Shown piece after piece: positions 1-12,000 of a stretch of DNA of 64,000 nt. The stretch is from assembly GCA_907165065.1 (NCBI GenBank), contig OU015530.1, positions 50,386,465-50,450,464 of the forward strand. Reading direction: 5' to 3'. This stretch comes from Caprimulgus europaeus (taxonomy: Eukaryota > Chordata > Aves > Caprimulgiformes > Caprimulgidae). The notes beneath the pieces were generated by a model. The model had not been told where the DNA came from and did not search any database. It saw nothing but the letters and a program-made list of their open reading frames with translations. How positions within the stretch are numbered: position 1 is the stretch's first letter; every line of letters begins with the position of its first letter. Made by a program: the position numbers and the translations under genes.

Positions 1-2671
1 TTGCCAATAAGTTTGTAAGAAAAATGAGAGGTGGGGACCTGTGCCTGGAAGTTCACTTGTGTTGAATTGTTATGCAGTTTAAGTAGTGGGGGGGGGCTGC
101 AGGTAAAGGGCGATGAGATTGTTTTGGATCATGGCTGTGTTTGGACAGGGTGATGTGTACTAGGATCTGCCCTCGGTACTAAATAGCTTAGGGATGCTGT
201 GCCAGTGAAACTGGAAATAATAGCTGTTAATGGAGCTAAAAGTGTAAAAAAGATATGGTCAAGGCATTTTGATGGTGCGTGTTTCTTCAACTCTGCTTCC
301 AATTTTCCAGTCCTAGGTTTAAGCCTTCAGAAATCAGATCTTGGTAGAACATGGGGATTGTTCTTTGCCCTAATATTATCAGATAAAAAGTTATGTGAAT
401 TTACTTGGGGAAAAAAAGAAAAAAGAAGGGACAAACAGCAAGGCATTGTACAAGGAATAGCATTAAAGTGTCTGGCCTGTGTCCAGGGCCCATGGCCCCT
501 CAGGGCTGCGGGGCAGGAGAGAGCTGGACCATATGCTTTTCACCAGGCTGCAAGGACCAGCACGGGGAGTGGGAGAAGAGTCTCCCTGGGCAGGGTAGGT
601 GTGATCCCTCTTTGGCGAGTGTGTAAAAGTAGTGTAAGCTTATGAGGATTCACACTGGTAACCTAGCCAAATCTCAGGGAAAGTTGTTGAATGCTGCATG
701 TCTAACACTGTCAAGGCCCTTTAAAAATCCCAGCCTTGGTGTCTAAATTAACAAACAATTCATTCACATTTTGCTATTTAGAGGAAAAGTGCAGAGTGGA
801 CCTGGTTATTTGATACTAATTATTTAGCGGGTATAAAAGCATATTCAAGTCCCTAATCTCCTTTCTGAGCAGGCAGGCATGCTCATGTTCAAATAGTTGC
901 ATAACTTGCCCATCTCCAGTTGACAAACCCTTCTAACTTTGTTTTCAGATCTAATGCAACCCCACCCCTGGACAAGCTGTGTGCATGGCTGGCCCATATT
1001 CGATCTTGCTGTTAACATCATCCTCTTTTCTCTGCTCTTCCTCCAGTTCACTGCCTGCTTAGCACATAAGTTTCAAATACCAGCTATTGAGGAAAGGGCT
1101 GCTCCAGCATTTCTGCAGTGCCTGACACTTTGGATGTTCAGGGCTTTTGGCAAAATAAATGAATGAAAAAATTCAGGACTAAGTTTTGTACTGACTTGAG
1201 ATATAAGAGAATTTCACTGCTAGATCTCTCTCTGCCTCTGTCTCTTTGTGTCTCTCCATACACCTATATATGTATACATCTGTATCTGTAGATGTCTATA
1301 TACATCTGTTTGTGTGTGTATATATGTCTGAACAGGCAGTAGATGGTATCAGGACTATATATCAGAGATCCTGGATGCTGTGAGATGAACACAGCTTGTT
1401 GTCAATATGAATTGTAAAGGTGTTCTCATTGGCAGATATTTTCCTTGACTTTTCACTTCTTCATTTGATGAAAACTGACCGAAGTCAGTGGGATCACAGA
1501 GGATTCAAATCAAAATAAAACCTGGGCTGAGCCTGATACTGGGAATTTTTGCTGAATTAGGCATAAACTAGATGTTATCTCCCAGCCAGTTATGGTGATA
1601 CTGAAAGCAGATACTTCAAACTGTTTGCAGTGTGGGAGAGTGTCTAATCTTCTTTCATACAATTTAAAAAACAACCCAGGGACAGGGTTGTGGTTTCCAG
1701 TCGTAGATGGAACAAACACTGTATTTATCTGGGTGCTGAGGAGGTCAAGGAAATAAAGCAATCTTCTTTCAGCTCTGTGCATTATTATCACAAAAAATAG
1801 CCTGCTGGCACAAAACAAGTTTTAATTGATCGTTGTTATTGATTTTACAGGAAACAAAGCAGAAGAAATACAACTTGATTTTTGTCAGCCAGGGTGACCT
1901 GAAAAATACAAAGGAGAAAAAGAGAATATAATGCCCTCTCATATTTTGCCCAGATCTGTGAGTTTGCAGCTGAGCACTCCATAAAAGCCCTCTCCATGAA
2001 TCCCCTGTTTATGTATTTTGACCATATTGATTTTCTCTTTATATAATCTCCATCTGAAAGTTTTATTCAGATTGTCTGTATTGTGCTGTCAGTGTGCAGA
2101 TCAGACTCATTCCTTATGGCCAGTAATTTAAACACATCTCTTCCTCCCCCCCTTTCCACCTGCTTCAAAGCCACGTGGGCAAGAAAAAGCTGCACATAAA
2201 AGTTTTAGGCCAATTGGTACCGTGACTCTTTCCTTTCTGCTGATCATCACTTTCTGGAGCTTTTTCTGTTCAGGCTGAACCATGGGTATGGGATTGATTT
2301 CTGCTCATGCTGCTCTACCAGTGCCTGGCTGGGAGCAGAGGTCCATGAGCTCTCTGAATAATCACAGCAGCTTGGTTAATTATCCCAGGTGGCTGGCTGG
2401 TGTTCATCAGGGGGATGTTAGCTGTAGTTAGCTTTTCTACTGGTCAGGAAGGGAGGAGATGGTGAACTTCATGGGATGCTGCTCATGTTCGCTCTTTTCC
2501 CAAGCTCCCCCAGGGTATGGATTAGGAGACAAGTGGGTTAAGAGGGAGGATTTTATTGGTGGTGAATAACAAAGTTTTTGCAAATTCTGAGTTGAAAGGG
2601 AAGAATTTTCTCACCATTCAGTCTTACATGTTAATTTTAAAAATTTAGGGTAGGTGTGTGACAGGAGGAAG
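1..2671. other. non-coding stretch, no gene seen
   Basis: No exon, RNA gene or recognised repeat family is seen, apart from the alternating purine/pyrimidine tract listed separately. A run of nine G lies near position 90. A GC-richer patch at about 470-610 raises the longest local open frame (148 codons, + strand, from 199), but its translation is low-information and matches no family I know. The rest is ordinary AT-rich vertebrate sequence. Confidence 0.7.
1223..1330. repeat. degenerate TCTCTG / TATATG simple-sequence tract
   Basis: A CT-dinucleotide-like stretch (tctctctctgcctctgtctc) grades into alternating TATATG/TGTGTG sequence. The units are imperfect, so this is an old, interrupted microsatellite rather than a pure array. 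Confidence 0.75.
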
Positions 2672-3001
2672 ATGTTGATGTGGAAAGACTCATCAACAGC
2701 TGGGGAAGGACTTTCATAGGGGCAGTTAATGACAGGACAAAGGGAAATGGCTTTAAGCTGAAAGAGGGTAGGTTTAGATTAGATATTAGGAAGAAGTTTT
2801 TTCCTGTGGGGGTGGTGAGACACTGGAACAGGTTGCCCAGAGAAGCTGTGGATGCCCCCTCCCTGGAAGTGTTCAAGGCCAGGTTGAATGAGGCTTTGAG
2901 CAACCTGGTCTAGTGGAAGGTGTCCCTGCTGATGGCAGAGGGGTTGGAACTAGGTGATCTCTAAGGTCCCTTCCAACTCAAACTGTCCTATGATTCTATG
3001 A
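2672..3001 (+). mobile_element. CR1 LINE, 5'-truncated, 3' end intact
   Basis: This is the 3' end of a chicken-repeat-1 (CR1) non-LTR retrotransposon. It contains the last ~75 codons of ORF2 (reverse transcriptase) followed by the short 3' UTR. The + strand frame ending at the TAG at 2911-2913 reads through the family signatures FRLDIRKKFF and [18 protein letters not shown] and stops after LSNLV, where CR1 ORF2 normally ends. The 3' UTR carries the hallmark AAGGTCCCTTCCAACTCAAA block and ends in octamer-like CCTATGATTCTATG repeats. The 5' edge is approximate (2672-2685). Copies like this are 5'-truncated on arrival and cannot move. It is about 90% identical by eye to the copy at 28356-28525, so both belong to the same or a sister subfamily. 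Confidence 0.95.
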
Positions 3002-5960
3002 GAATGGCAGTGCTTGGCACTTTTACAAGAAGAGCCAGTGATTCCTTGAATTTTAGGTAGACTCTAGATGTATATGTGGCATTAATTAAGTCACATGGAT
3101 AGTATCATTCCACAAAAGCTTTAAAATGATTAACAACACCAAAAATGTTATCATGGATTTTTCTGTGATCATTATTAACCTAATTAATGTTATTATTAAC
3201 AGTATTAATAGTCTTATCAGCTTACTCAGTATCTGTCCTCAGGGACTGTGTAAAGTGCCTTCCAAATGCAAAACACAAGGCTGGTTACAGCCACAGAGAT
3301 CTGAACATTAGACTGTTAAGTTGCTGTCTTTCCTTTCTCTCCTCTTACCTGTAAATTTTATTTTATTGTGACTGGCAATATTTGTACAACAGTACAAAAA
3401 ACCTACAGTCTTGTTTAAATTTGCATTCTGGTGTTTATTCCTTTACTTACATTTGCAAGATTTTCTTCTTGGCAACAATGGCTAAAAGCTTTCTCTCTTC
3501 CAAAAATAATAATGGAAATAGTATGACTCTAGGAGCTGGGCTTTGAAGGAAAACATTAAGTTTTTACCGACCCTGTTTTAAGTAAAATGTTTAGTTATTT
3601 AAAAATTATTGATTTTAAGGCAATGAAGAATGATAAATTATTATCCATATCCCCAGATGAAATTTCCTGTGGCACTGCTTTACTCAGACAGAGCCCTGGT
3701 ATTTCTGTCCACAGCAGCTTGGCAACAACAGTCTTCCCAAAATGATATACAAGAAAAAAAAGAAAAAAATCTTTTTGCTTTGCAGCACCCACCCAACTTT
3801 CCCACCAAGTGATCTGTTGTTAACGTGCAGGAAATCCCAATGAATGCACATCATTTGGTGAAAGAATGACAGCAGACACCACAGCTATCCTTAGCAAGCA
3901 TCCACCTGCTCCCGTGGTGTCTTTTTAAAGCAAGTTCAGCTTACCTCTTCTCCTCTTAGTTTTCCTTTGCTTAATTGCAGGTGATGATTCCAAAGAAGCC
4001 TTCACCTGTTTGAGTGTGCTTTCATCTTTCTAGACAAAGCAGGCTTGGGCTTGGTGCTTGATCTGTGGCATAGTTAGGGCCTTTGGTATTAAAGGCGTTG
4101 GGATCCCCCTGAGGCTTTTAAGGTTTTAGGGTTAAATTGATGAGCGCGTATAAAATGTAAGCTTTGTTGTTTGGCAGAGTTTTTCAGCATTTGTTATTCT
4201 TTTTTTTTGTTAAGAAACCATGGGACTGTACTGCATTCCTCAACTGCCTGTTGCCTATTAAACAATGCTGTCAAGTGAAGACCTCTTTGACTTGCATAAA
4301 ACTTATGATTCATTATATTGCCTTTAATCCTCAAGAGCTATCTAACTTAGCTGAGATGTCCAGGTATGCCTCTGTACCACGTCAGGGTGTCTGTTTCTCT
4401 GTCTGTGTCATTTGTGCTGTACCTACTGGGTAATAAGTGTTTGGTAAACTGTAGAGCTCGGAGATACACCAGCTTCTGACCACTAAGCCTGCACTTTGAC
4501 TCCTATTCTGTCTTCTCAGTTATGGCTACCAGAATTCAGAGCTGTTCCATGAAAAATTCATATCAAAACCCAAACAGTTCATAAACAGCTTTTTTTGTGT
4601 GTTTCTTCCCCTCTTTTTTTAAAGTGGGGAATAAATTGACCAAAGGCTCAGTGGAAGGCAATGCCCTGACCTTGACTATTGGTGAACAGCTTTAAGAAAA
4701 GCTGCCCATCAGTGCCAAAAATGAAAGCTGTTGCCTCTAGAAAGAGGCCGTGCTGGGTTTCTGGCTGAGATCTCAACACCTTGGCTGCATCTGCTGTGAA
4801 ATCATTCCCCCCAAGTCCTGGTGGCAGGAGTGGGAGTATTAAGGAGATCGCTCTCTTCTGTGAGAGGGGACAAGTAGTGGCTGTAATGAAAATTATTTCA
4901 GCACAATTTGCAAAGTTGTAACTGAGACTAAAAGCTGAGTAAAATGGTGTTTTCTCACCCATTTTTCTCCTTCCTCACCTGTTTGTACAAGTTGCATGTG
5001 AGAATTTACCTATTTTCTTAGATGAGGTTTGATATAAAGTTTCCTTTGGCAATTCCCAAAGGTTTTGGATGCCTTGCATGGTATAACGTGGGTGACATGC
5101 CCATATTCCCACATCTTCACATGCAATTCCTTCACATCAAGGCCCAGGAAAGCTTTTGTGAAACATGGTTGGACAGGCAAATTACTACAGTGTAACGCAT
5201 TCTTCATCCACAGCAAACGTGAAGTAAACTGGGAGCGTAAGTTACCAAGTGTGTTTGGTTTCATGGTGGTAGTTTAAAAGAATATGTGTTATTTATTACT
5301 TCTAATCCAACATTTTTATGGTTAAAAACATACACTTATATGAATATGTGTGTATATAAACATACATATATAACATACATATAACTTACACAGTTACCAT
5401 GTCTCAGCTGATTGGTGGTAGCTTGTAAAACTTCAATAACCCACTTGCAGCTTTCTGTTCATTCCAGCGGTAAGGGCAGGACTGTGAACAGAATCCACAT
5501 GTACACTTAAAAGGGAGAATTTTTTTTTCAATGGGGAGTAAAATGGAAATCAGTGAAGATCTAAGCACAAGAAAGGACAAAGGGTTAGCTCTGCTGGTGA
5601 CGATGCTAGAGGCATTGTCTAACTTTGCCATTTGCCGCTTGTGTCTTAGAGGCAGCGTGCAGCCATCAGTTTAGGGGCAGTAGCAACATCTCAGGAGGAA
5701 GGTGGAAGTCCCTCTTCTCTAAGCAGCTTCGGAGATTCTGGCCACTGGGCTGCTACTTGGTCACACAGATTGCTTTTAAACATGGTCACTAGGGTAGAGC
5801 TCCTCTCTGTGCTAACTCCAGAACTGTTTCTTGCCAACTACATAAGCTTGAGTCCCAGATAGTAAGGCCAGACTTGGAATTACTTTCCTTTTTATATTAG
5901 ACATTGGCACATATTCATATTATGCTATTGTCTTCTGAAACAGTTGTCTTCTTCTAAAGG
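3002..5960. other. non-coding stretch, no gene seen
   Basis: AT-rich DNA with no recognisable exon. Open frames here are all at or below 104 codons and resemble no family I know. At 3126-3240 there is an AT-rich, TTATTAA-rich patch. A TA/CA-rich simple repeat near 5.35 kb is listed separately. Confidence 0.7.
5326..5392. repeat. ACATATA-type simple repeat
   Basis: An imperfect array of ACATACATATA and TGTGTATATA units; interrupted, so probably old. Confidence 0.8.
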
Positions 5961-6176
5961 CTATAGGTTTACAGACCCTGATTCATCTCTTAACTTTTGC
6001 TTTGCCAAGTGAAACCCTTTGGGCTTCCTAAGTCTTTTTGTGTAAGTCAGATTTCTGATCCCTGTAATTATTTTTATAGGCCTTCTCTGAACCTTCTCCA
6101 GTTGTCTCAGTATGGACTGTAGAAGTGGATTCAGCATTTCAGCAGTGTTCTTTCTCAATATTATGTTCAAAGACAT
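5961..6176 (-). mobile_element. ancient CR1/L3-like LINE fragment (RT C-terminal region)
   Basis: The minus-strand translation contains LEKVQRRPIKIITGIRNLTY and then KRLRKPKGFHLAKQKLRDE. This lines up with the CR1-family ORF2 segment just downstream of the reverse-transcriptase core, usually of the form LExVQRRATKxIxGL...YxxRLxxLGLFSLxxRRLRGD. At DNA level the + strand shows CCTTCTCTGAACCTTCTCCAG, the reverse-complement landmark of this segment. It is far more diverged than the other CR1 copies in the window, has no recognisable 3' octamer end, and must be an old insertion. Whether it is CR1 proper or an L3-type relative cannot be told by eye. The boundaries are those of the readable homology, not of the insertion. 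Confidence 0.8.
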
Positions 6177-6521
6177 ATTTTCCTGTAATATTTCAAAGCC
6201 CCTTTACCTTACAGTGTGAAAAAGGAAGGTAAAGAGATTGTCTGTTTAAATTTTTTTTAGAGTTAATATTTTCTAGGATACAGTTGTGTACATGTAGCCA
6301 GTTAGAGGGAGGTGTTAACACCTGAATTTCACCAACCAGCTAGTACCCAGAAGTGCATAGCTGATGGGGGGGTCTGTAGGCTTCATTGACTGCATTGATC
6401 AGATCTCTGTTGACTAAGCTGAGACACGAAGTGTACATGTAGGCACCAACTTACAGGTACCTGAATTTGGAGCTGAGTCTCTCTGGGTGGTATTTAAAGG
6501 TATGTTTGGCAAAACTGTTGA

Positions 6522-6570
6522 AATACATACATACATACATATATATATATATATAAAAATATATAAAATT
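6522..6570. repeat. (ATAC)n/(AT)n microsatellite
   Basis: Five ATAC-type units run directly into about eight AT dinucleotides and then an A/T-rich tail. The array is nearly pure, so it is likely to be length-polymorphic. Confidence 0.9.
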
Positions 6571-6999
6571 AGTAAATTCTTTATGACATGAAAAACATAC
6601 TTTTAAATAATTGCAAACTGTTCTTAGTTAAGACTACTGGCTGCAAATCTGTGCCATGCCTATGAACAACCTGAAATGTTCCATGTTTTCCTGACTTTCC
6701 TTGATGAAATGATCTGGAGTCAAGTTCTCTTCACCCAAATTTACTCCCTTCAACTGACTTCAAAGGAGACGAATGAGTTACTCAGCAGGGCAGAATATGG
6801 GCTTGTTATTCCTGTAACACATTCTGTATGTCATTAATACCCTTTTTCTTATCTAATTCTTCTAATAGTTAACTAAATTTTAAGTGTTTTATACAGTTGG
6901 TTCATTATTTTTTTTTTACATTTAAAACTTGGGAAGGGTATTTTTCCCTTCCCTTCTGTTTATATTTACATTTTCAGATAGTACCTATACAGCCTAATC

Positions 7000-7020
7000 A
7001 TATCACTTTGAAAGTGATAT
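7000..7020. repeat. 21-bp perfect inverted repeat
   Basis: Two 10-bp arms, ATATCACTTT and its exact reverse complement, flank a single G. It could form a small cruciform or be a dimeric protein site; no neighbouring gene gives it a role. Confidence 0.85.
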
Positions 7021-9010
7021 AGAAAGTTGTGCTCTCTTACTCAATCAGATTTAATCAGTTTGGATGGATTCCAAGTACTAAGCATTAATCTCACTTAAAC
7101 CAAACTCCTGATAGTTCATCTAGCCTGAGTATTCATGTCAAAGACATAAAACAATCTCCTTTAATGCCCACAGTACTTTTTAAATTGAGCTTTCACCGTC
7201 TGTTAATAAAACCTGCTTTGTACTGCTGGTTGTGTTCTGTGGAATGTGTCAGGGGTGAGTTCCTCTTTCCCTCCGATTCTTAAAGGCCTTCTTTTTTTTC
7301 AAAAGTATATGAAAATTATGCAATATAGTAACAAGGAATTAGTCACACCTTGGCAGAATCTCCATTATCTTGGCTCACATCAAAGGGAAGGAGAGAAGCG
7401 TGGTCCTTACAAGCTTATAGCATTCCTTTGCCTTGGAGTCCCACTCTGCGATGACAACTAAATTGGACACTGATGCTTACTTATTTTTCAACATGTGAGT
7501 GTAAAGCACATTGACCTTGCAGTTGACTCTTTTAGAGCACCTTTCATCATGGGCCCAAGCCCACAGTGTGATGCAGAGCTCTCTGTTGTCTTTCAGGAGT
7601 CCCTGGGGAGGATTATTCGAAGGCAGAGCTCCGGAGCTGAAGTCCCTGTTTGGTGCCTTCTGTATTTCAGCATTGTGCTGGAATGGTACCGTGGTGCTTC
7701 CTTATCAAACTGCTGTGGAGATCATGCTCAAAATAAGTGGTGCCTTAAGATGACATTTTACATGATTCATCTGCTTAAGGTCAGAATTTACAACAACAGG
7801 GGAGTGAACTACAAATTAAAAAGGGCAAGAATAAGAATCCGTGTTTCTCTGGGGCACGTTTTTCAGAGCACACTGCTGGCTTTATCGGCTGCTGCTGCTG
7901 TCAGGAGTGAGCTGGGTGGATATGATTCCAGCTTTGCCTGGGAAAGCAGGTGAGGTACGTGCATTAGATGGTTTTAAAAGTCATGGCTAGGCTTGTTTTC
8001 TATGATTCTGCATAAAAGTAAATGAACAAGAGAAGTGTTTTTGTTGATTTGAGGAAAAAAATGGATGGATTTAAAGGATGGATCAAGTTTCATTCTTGAT
8101 GAGCAAGAGACTTGATTGTCCACATACTTGAGCTATGACATTGGGGTCTAAGCAATGAATAGGCATCCAAGCATGCATTTATTCTCCACAAATATGAGAC
8201 TGTAGGCACTGGGATATTTTGGAACAGTTTTGCAACTAGGGAGATAGTTGCTGGACCTTCTAACTACCCCAAGTCAAAAAGTCTTTCAAAGCAGTCTCAG
8301 AGTTTTTGAAGGTTACGGGACAAGTATGGGAAAAGTGTGAACTGTAAAAAAGGCTGCCACACTCAACCCTTTCCTAGCGTCAATCCCTCTTTTCCCAGAA
8401 ACCTGCTTTCCTGGGCTGTGAAGTGGTCCCATAGCACCTGACCTCGATGTCAATGCCAGTCTGAAGGTACTAGTTATCAACCAAGATATGAGCACTGGAT
8501 GATGTCCCCTTGTTATTCCAGTACTTAATTTCTTGTCTACTTTAAGAATAAGGTTGCAAAACCTCCAATAAATCAGTATGACCTGCAGCCCCAGAGGCTG
8601 TGAAAATCTGTGCTATTTCTACCCTCGTACTGGGACATCCATCCCTGAGACTTGCTTTCAAGGCAGACTGATGTGGAAACAAAGACAAAACTCATTTGTA
8701 CTGGAAAAGTGGGTAAAGCCATGTGTCCTCTTACCTTCACCTCTCATCTTGCAAGTCTCTTTCTATCCTCTCAGGAGCAGAAGGAAGCCCCTGGTGGGAA
8801 AACTGATGGTGTTGTGGAGGTGACTTTCCTTCAGGCTTGCTCTTGAGATGAGGCATGTTGTCTAGCTTATCTCCAGTCTTCCTTCATATCTTCAGGTATG
8901 CAGGAAGTTAAAAGAAGGGCCAATTCTGCTCTTTGTGCTGACTGCAAACTCAGGCTAATACACTGAAGGGTGGGAAACTGTTTTAAAGTAGCTATGGCAG
9001 AATTTAGCTG

Positions 9011-9041
9011 AGATGATGGTTATGATGATGATGGTGATTTT
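9011..9041. repeat. short (GAT)n-like repeat
   Basis: About eight GATGATG/ATGGT-type trinucleotide units with two interruptions. Confidence 0.7.
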
Positions 9042-12000
9042 ATGAGTTTCAAAATGTGACTTGAACGTGGATTTCACTTGGCAGATATGTTAAATAACAA
9101 AATACACCCTGGAATTCAATTTGTATTTGATTTCACAATAGCTAATTTCTTCAGCTACTTTTTCAGCTTCCTCTTAACACTTATGTTTTTGCTTGTAAGT
9201 TTTTTGTTTGGATATAATGAAGCTTTGTGTCTCTTGATTCCTTATCTTATGTGGGTGGTAGAAAAATTGCTCTACTGCTCCAGTATTTGTGGTTGTGTGG
9301 GGCAGGTGGTTTCACACAGAGCTGTGCAAAATATCTACAGTAAATAAAAAAAGAAGGGGAAGCCTCTTTCCCTGAGATTTCTTTATACACCTGGAACCTC
9401 TGCCGCAAACCCTGGGGACCCAGCAGAAGAGCTAGTTTCAGGGATGGAGAGGCCCTTTGCCAATCTTTGCAGCTTCCAGCGACCTGGAGCTGGTTTGAGT
9501 TTTCACTATGCAGCACAGGCCAGCGTATCCTGGAATTCCAGCTGCCTCCTGCATTGCCTGGGGGTCCCACTCCTTCTCACTCCTTTTGGGATCCAGGCAT
9601 CATTTTCTCCCACCCCTCCCAAGACTCATGCATGGAACAGGTCAAGACTAGCTTTTTGGGACTTCTGTTCAAATACAAGATGGGGCATAAGTCTACGTGA
9701 CCCGATATACTCTCCAGAGGTGTCAGTTGTGTGGCTTCTTGCATAAGGAGCACGCTTCCAGGTGTAGAGGTGGATCCTGGACATTTGTCAGCTGTAAAAA
9801 AGAAATTCTATCTAGATGCTCTGTTGGGTATTGCTCACATCTAGCTGGGGAATAGGACAGGTATAATACATTCAAATTAGATAATGTTTATGGTTTGATG
9901 CTGCCACCTGAGGACAGTAGGAATTTAAGTCAAATTTACTGAAGCAAATTTATCAGGAAATATTTCATCCACTTGTTAATGGCAACCCCCAGGATTCAGC
10001 CATTAGGATGTTCACGCCAAAGAGTTTGTAAGGTTTGAAATTTGCCCTTTATGGACTTAACAGTTGTCTCTGGAGCTTCATGCTATCACCTTCTGGTACT
10101 GCCATGGCATCCCACTTCCAACCCAGAATACCTACTGGTCTGCTGTCTCTGCACATTATAGTAAAGCTGATTTCTGGACATCTGAAATCATGGCTCCTGT
10201 AGCTTTGCTTGAAGATGCATGTCTTTGCTGAGCTTAATATGGATCTCTGCCTTGAGCTAGAGGCCCATGAACAGCTAGCCTGCCTTCCTTGGCCAAAAGT
10301 AGTGAAGAGAAGGCACTGCAACTCTGAAAATCCTACTAGGTCCAGGGGCAGCTGATTAATTCCTGTAATAGCACAGCATGTTCCTCAACCACCAGTGTGA
10401 ACTGGCAGTGCATCCAGCAGGTAATCTGACAACATTTCTTCTGTCCTAGTGTGAAAGCCCCATGCTTAGGTGGGACTAGGAGGTTTTCTTCAAATCATAT
10501 GATAAACTTGATATCAGGCTGTGTGATGGGACAGCAGACCCACTAGTTCACACAGCATGGAGCCTTCCAGCCACTCTGCCCTGCTTTCCATGGGAGCAGG
10601 ACAACACCACCACTTTGCTCCCCATACCTTTGGGTACTGGACCACAAACCAGGACATCTGACATGCAAGGTCAAAGAGCAGGAGAAAAGACTATAGCATA
10701 GGGTGGTATGAAATCTAGGTCTAGCTGTGGTGGAGCACAAGACAGGAGCCCACTTGGTGAGCTGGATGCTCAGTGTCTGTGATATGGCAAGTGTAAGAGC
10801 ACTTTCCTTGATACTGGTTCTTGGATCTGCAATAAGGTGACAACGTGCATCAAGACAGTCCTGTATAAACTCATATACGCACTTAGGCATGCAACATTTG
10901 CTAAAACTACTTAAATCCTTGCTTTTATTGATGTATATATGAACCTTAATATATTTTTTCAATTATATACTTGATAAGTACAGAATTTATTTATTTAAAT
11001 TATGATATTTTTAAACCAGGAAGCTGATATTTCTCATATAACAAGGCAAGGATAGGACTGTGCCGAAGTCAACTGTACTGTTACCCTTGGATGGTACAAT
11101 ATGAAGCCGACAGAGAGGTGAGATTTTTGCTTCTGGACGTCAGAAGGTCAAAATCAATGTGGGAACTTTTCCCAGTGGTGGCAGCTGCAAATGTCAGGGA
11201 GAATTTAATTTCCAGCAGCTTCCCAGGACAGATTTTCACAGTCAGAACCATTTATTTCTTGTGTACTGTTGGAAAAACATAATAAAAGAAACCTAGGTAT
11301 CAGTTTGAGGTGATTGTTGGAATAGAGATAAAGGCATATAAACAAGGGACTGCAAAGAAAATTTTCACTTCAGTTTTATTTGGTGTGAATACCCGAAGCA
11401 GGCACTGATCAAATACATACTTATTTAAAAGTAAGAGACTTGAAATTCAAAATGCCTGTGTGGCATTTGTGATAATGCCATGGCATCCTAAATACGACTA
11501 TTAATAACATAAGTGTTTGTCTATGACAATGTCAAATTTAATTTGCTGTAAACCATATAACCCAGGTATATAATAACATGGCACATACGTTCCACAGCAG
11601 ACCACACACAAGCCTGTATCTATTTGTTAAAGTGCTAAACAGCTGATGTGCTGTATTTGTTATGTATATCTACCATGTTCATGGACAGTCTATCCCAGAC
11701 ACTTGACTGGAGACTTCTGAATTGTTTCATATGCTTTTAAATGAAAAAAACCACCAAACCAGTGATCAGCTCCACCAAATGTGGATGACGACTTGAAATC
11801 TCAAAAGAAACCAAACAGAGTTATAAACCAGAGCTGTAGTGAGATGCTTCATACCAGCAAGTCTCCACTCCTGTGATCTGTCTGAATACCCCTGCTCCCC
11901 ATCATGGCCCATGTCTGCAACATGAGCAACTGGATAGTAGCTGGTGAGACAATACAGAATAGAAGGCTTAAGGTGGCACTGGGGGTGGGGTTTTTTTCCA

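Noticed and set aside
6300-6480. Possible old sauropsid repeat with GTAGGCACCAACTTACAGGT-like text
   Set aside because: Resembles a remembered turtle repeat only loosely; too short and diverged to support.
7495-7953. 152-codon + frame ending beside a GTGAGG donor-like site
   Set aside because: No family resemblance and no acceptor with supporting exon structure at the 5' side; donor-like words are common.
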